From positions 3,782,001-3,846,000 of the forward strand of contig NZ_JACHDO010000001.1 in assembly GCF_014201115.1 (NCBI RefSeq): a stretch of 64,000 nucleotides of DNA, in the 5' to 3' direction. The translations under genes were made by a program, and so were the position numbers. This document shows positions 62,702 to 64,000 of the stretch, in pieces. The number at the start of each line of letters is the position of its first letter. Within the stretch, counting starts at the first letter, position 1. The DNA is from Nocardiopsis metallicus. Its GTDB lineage: Bacteria; Actinomycetota; Actinomycetes; Streptosporangiales; Streptosporangiaceae. The notes under the pieces were generated by a model. It was not told where the DNA came from. It searched no databases and saw nothing but the letters and a program-made list of their open reading frames with translations.

Positions 62702-62924
62702 GACTCAGGGGTTGCTCAGAATGGACTCACAGCACGCTCAATCTCGACTCAGAGCAGACTCAGAAGTGACTCAAAGACAGCAAGGGAAGGTAAAGGATTT
62801 CTGCCTGGAGCGCTGACGTCGAGGCGTGTGAGTCACGCACTCAGGACTAGACTCACAGCCTCTACCTGCGCATATGCTGGACTCACGGGATGACTCAGCC
62901 ACTTGCGCAGTGGACTCATGAGTC
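62702..62924. repeat. GACTCA hexamer array (11 copies)
   Basis: Nine direct GACTCA copies start at 62702, 62724, 62746, 62757, 62768, 62850, 62880, 62892 and 62913; inverted TGAGTC copies start at 62829 and 62919. Several spacings are 11 or 22 bp, so sites share one helix face. It lies 57-280 bp upstream of the sigma-like gene and covers its likely promoter. It is most probably an operator array or recognition handle. Confidence 0.72.
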
Positions 62925-63425
62925 ACCGTGAGTGTTCAATCTAGGGATCTCTGAAAAATTCTTCCTGGACTCTTCCGACACGCACACGAGCGCGCCAAGA
63001 AAGACACCCAAGGAAGATTCTCTGGCACCCCATAATCACTGACGAGACGACCTATGGAACCGACACCTCTCATCTCAGCTGTGAACACACCGGAACTCTC
63101 CCTGATCCGGGGTGGGTCGTTATCTTCTTCACAGTGAGTTATCCCGGTGGGATGTCGAACTTGCCGTCACGGCAGCTCAGGAGGAACACCTTCCGCTCTG
63201 CGAACGTCGAGCCTCGTGTGCCCCTCCCTGGCGACGGGCTCTTGTCTCTTGGCGTGGACGCCGTATCGCCTGTCCACAGAGCGAGGCCCCCTCCTGACCT
63301 CCCGGGCCATATGCCTGTCCGAAGCGTTGGAGCTCGTGCGGGTAGACACCGTTGTTGACTCCCCGCTGAGGGACCCCGGAGGCTAGGTTGTCCCCTGTAC
63401 TCCACACGACTCGAAGGGCCCCTCC
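62925..63425. other. Intergenic region, probable right border of the element
   Basis: No gene is supported in these 500 bp. The base composition changes from AT-richer (62935-63060) to normal GC content before cutA. I looked for a copy of the 5.3-kb tRNA core, TGTGCTCC pairs or the integrase-side arm and found none. Confidence 0.45.
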
Positions 63426-63755
63426 ATGACCGACTACCTTCAGGTGTCCACGGCGACCGAAACCCGCGAGCAGGCGCTGGAACTGGCCAAGTCCGTGGTA
63501 GCTGCCAAGCTCGCGGCCGGGGCGCAGATCGTCGGCCCGGTCACGTCGGTGTTCTGGCACCTGGGCGAGTTCGGAACAGGTGAGGAGTGGCAGCTTCTGC
63601 TGAAAGCGCGCGCGGACCAGTACCCGCAGATCCAGGCGCACCTGATCGGACACCATCCGTGGACGAACCCGGAGGTCGTCGCGACCGCGATCGTGGAAGG
63701 CTCCCCGGATTACCTGCGCTGGGTCGGCTCCACCACAGCCCCTGAGACCATCTAA
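63426..63755 (+). CDS. cutA: CutA-family divalent-cation tolerance protein
   Basis: 109 residues. TDYLQVSTATETREQALELAKSVVAAKLAAGAQIVGPVTSVFWHLGEFGTGEEWQLLLKA is the CutA1 pattern (strand, helix, then GxVxSxFWWxG equivalent), and HHPWTNPEVVATAIVEGSPDYLRWV the C-terminal half. CutA forms trimers and is tied to copper tolerance and protein anchoring in some organisms. It reads opposite to the element and probably belongs to the chromosome. Confidence 0.88.
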   Translation: MTDYLQVSTATETREQALELAKSVVAAKLAAGAQIVGPVTSVFWHLGEFGTGEEWQLLLKARADQYPQIQAHLIGHHPWTNPEVVATAIVEGSPDYLRWVGSTTAPETI

Positions 63756-64000
63756 CGGGTGCGGGCTAGCTCCAGCGCGTCGGCGACCTCGGGCAAAGCG
63801 CGGTGGTGGGCAAGTTTGCCGAGCACCAGAGCAAGTCGCTGGCGTGGACGCACCGACGCCACATCCACGGAAAGGACCAACACCCGGGCGGCACTCGCCG
63901 CTGCCTGCTCGATCTCCCCAGCAGCGACGTAGGCCGAGGCCAGCCAGGTCGTATACAAGGCCTTGTCGCAGGCGTGCGCGTCATCGAACCCGGCCAGTGC
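63752..64000 (-). CDS. C-terminal end of a TPR-type transcriptional regulator (start outside window)
   Basis: The frame is open to the window end. The visible 82 residues (ALYTTWLASAYVAAGEIEQAAASAARVLVLS, then RQRLALVLGKLAHHRALPEVADALELA) are TPR-like helices of the sort that end XRE/HTH regulators in streptomycetes. Its stop overlaps the cutA stop, so the genes converge. Confidence 0.6.
   Translation of the reverse strand, partial: ALAGFDDAHACDKALYTTWLASAYVAAGEIEQAAASAARVLVLSVDVASVRPRQRLALVLGKLAHHRALPEVADALELARTR

Overview
The window is high-GC DNA with GTG/TTG starts, ATGA/GTGA gene overlaps and actinomycete-type gene content. It most likely comes from a filamentous actinomycete (Nocardiopsaceae or Streptomyces relatives fit best; the genus is an inference). 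It reads as a chromosomal flank that has collected mobile and adaptive DNA, followed by a large conjugative element.

Region 1 (1-6.2 kb): a truncated phosphotransferase gene; a long unknown gene with a PD-(D/E)XK-like motif, split by an IS66-family element with an 8-bp target duplication; then an attachment-site-like locus (3' half of a tRNA-Arg(UCU), flanked on both sides by paired TGTGCTCC repeats); then a frameshifted scrap of a TrmO-like gene. Region 2 (6.2-12.2 kb): a putative BlaI-controlled envelope module with divergent transcription units: GNAT-MurJ to the left, and ATP-grasp enzyme, M15-type lipoprotein, BlaI and BlaR1-like M56 protease to the right. Two BlaI-type operators lie between them.

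Region 3 (12.6-23 kb): a copper island with an FAD oxidoreductase divergent from CopZ, a His-rich exported protein, CopA (CPC type), a YHS protein, CopB (CPH type), a small membrane protein, an NlpC/P60 hydrolase and a DUF305 lipoprotein. CsoR-type operators overlap the promoter of the main operon. Region 4 (23.3-27.8 kb): a methyltransferase, a divergent AraC regulator broken by an in-frame TGA, and an 886-residue TOTE-type primase-helicase with an Lsr2-like tail.

Region 5 (28.2-62.7 kb) is the probable integrative and conjugative element, coded on the minus strand. From left to right it holds integrase and excisionase, a DNA methyltransferase with a degenerate companion, a two-winged-helix protein, a tandem array of five diverged paralogues with duplicated hairpin/RBS cassettes, a repeat-rich non-coding region resembling an origin or transfer site, a membrane OmpA/BTAD protein, a complete Tad-pilus operon (tadB split by an IS3-family element with a 3-bp target duplication), envelope hydrolases, a Replic_Relax protein, and a minimal type IV secretion system (VirD4-like, VirB4, PrgI, VirB6/TrbL, VirB2-like) headed by a sigma-like regulator. 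Eleven GACTCA/TGAGTC hexamers precede that regulator. Region 6 (63.4-64 kb) returns to ordinary genes: CutA and the end of a TPR-type regulator.

How it may work together (inference): the T4SS and the Tad pilus, encoded side by side in one direction with peptidoglycan hydrolases between them, could form one conjugation apparatus, with int/xis handling integration. All assignments come from reading motifs and reading frames; no searches were run.
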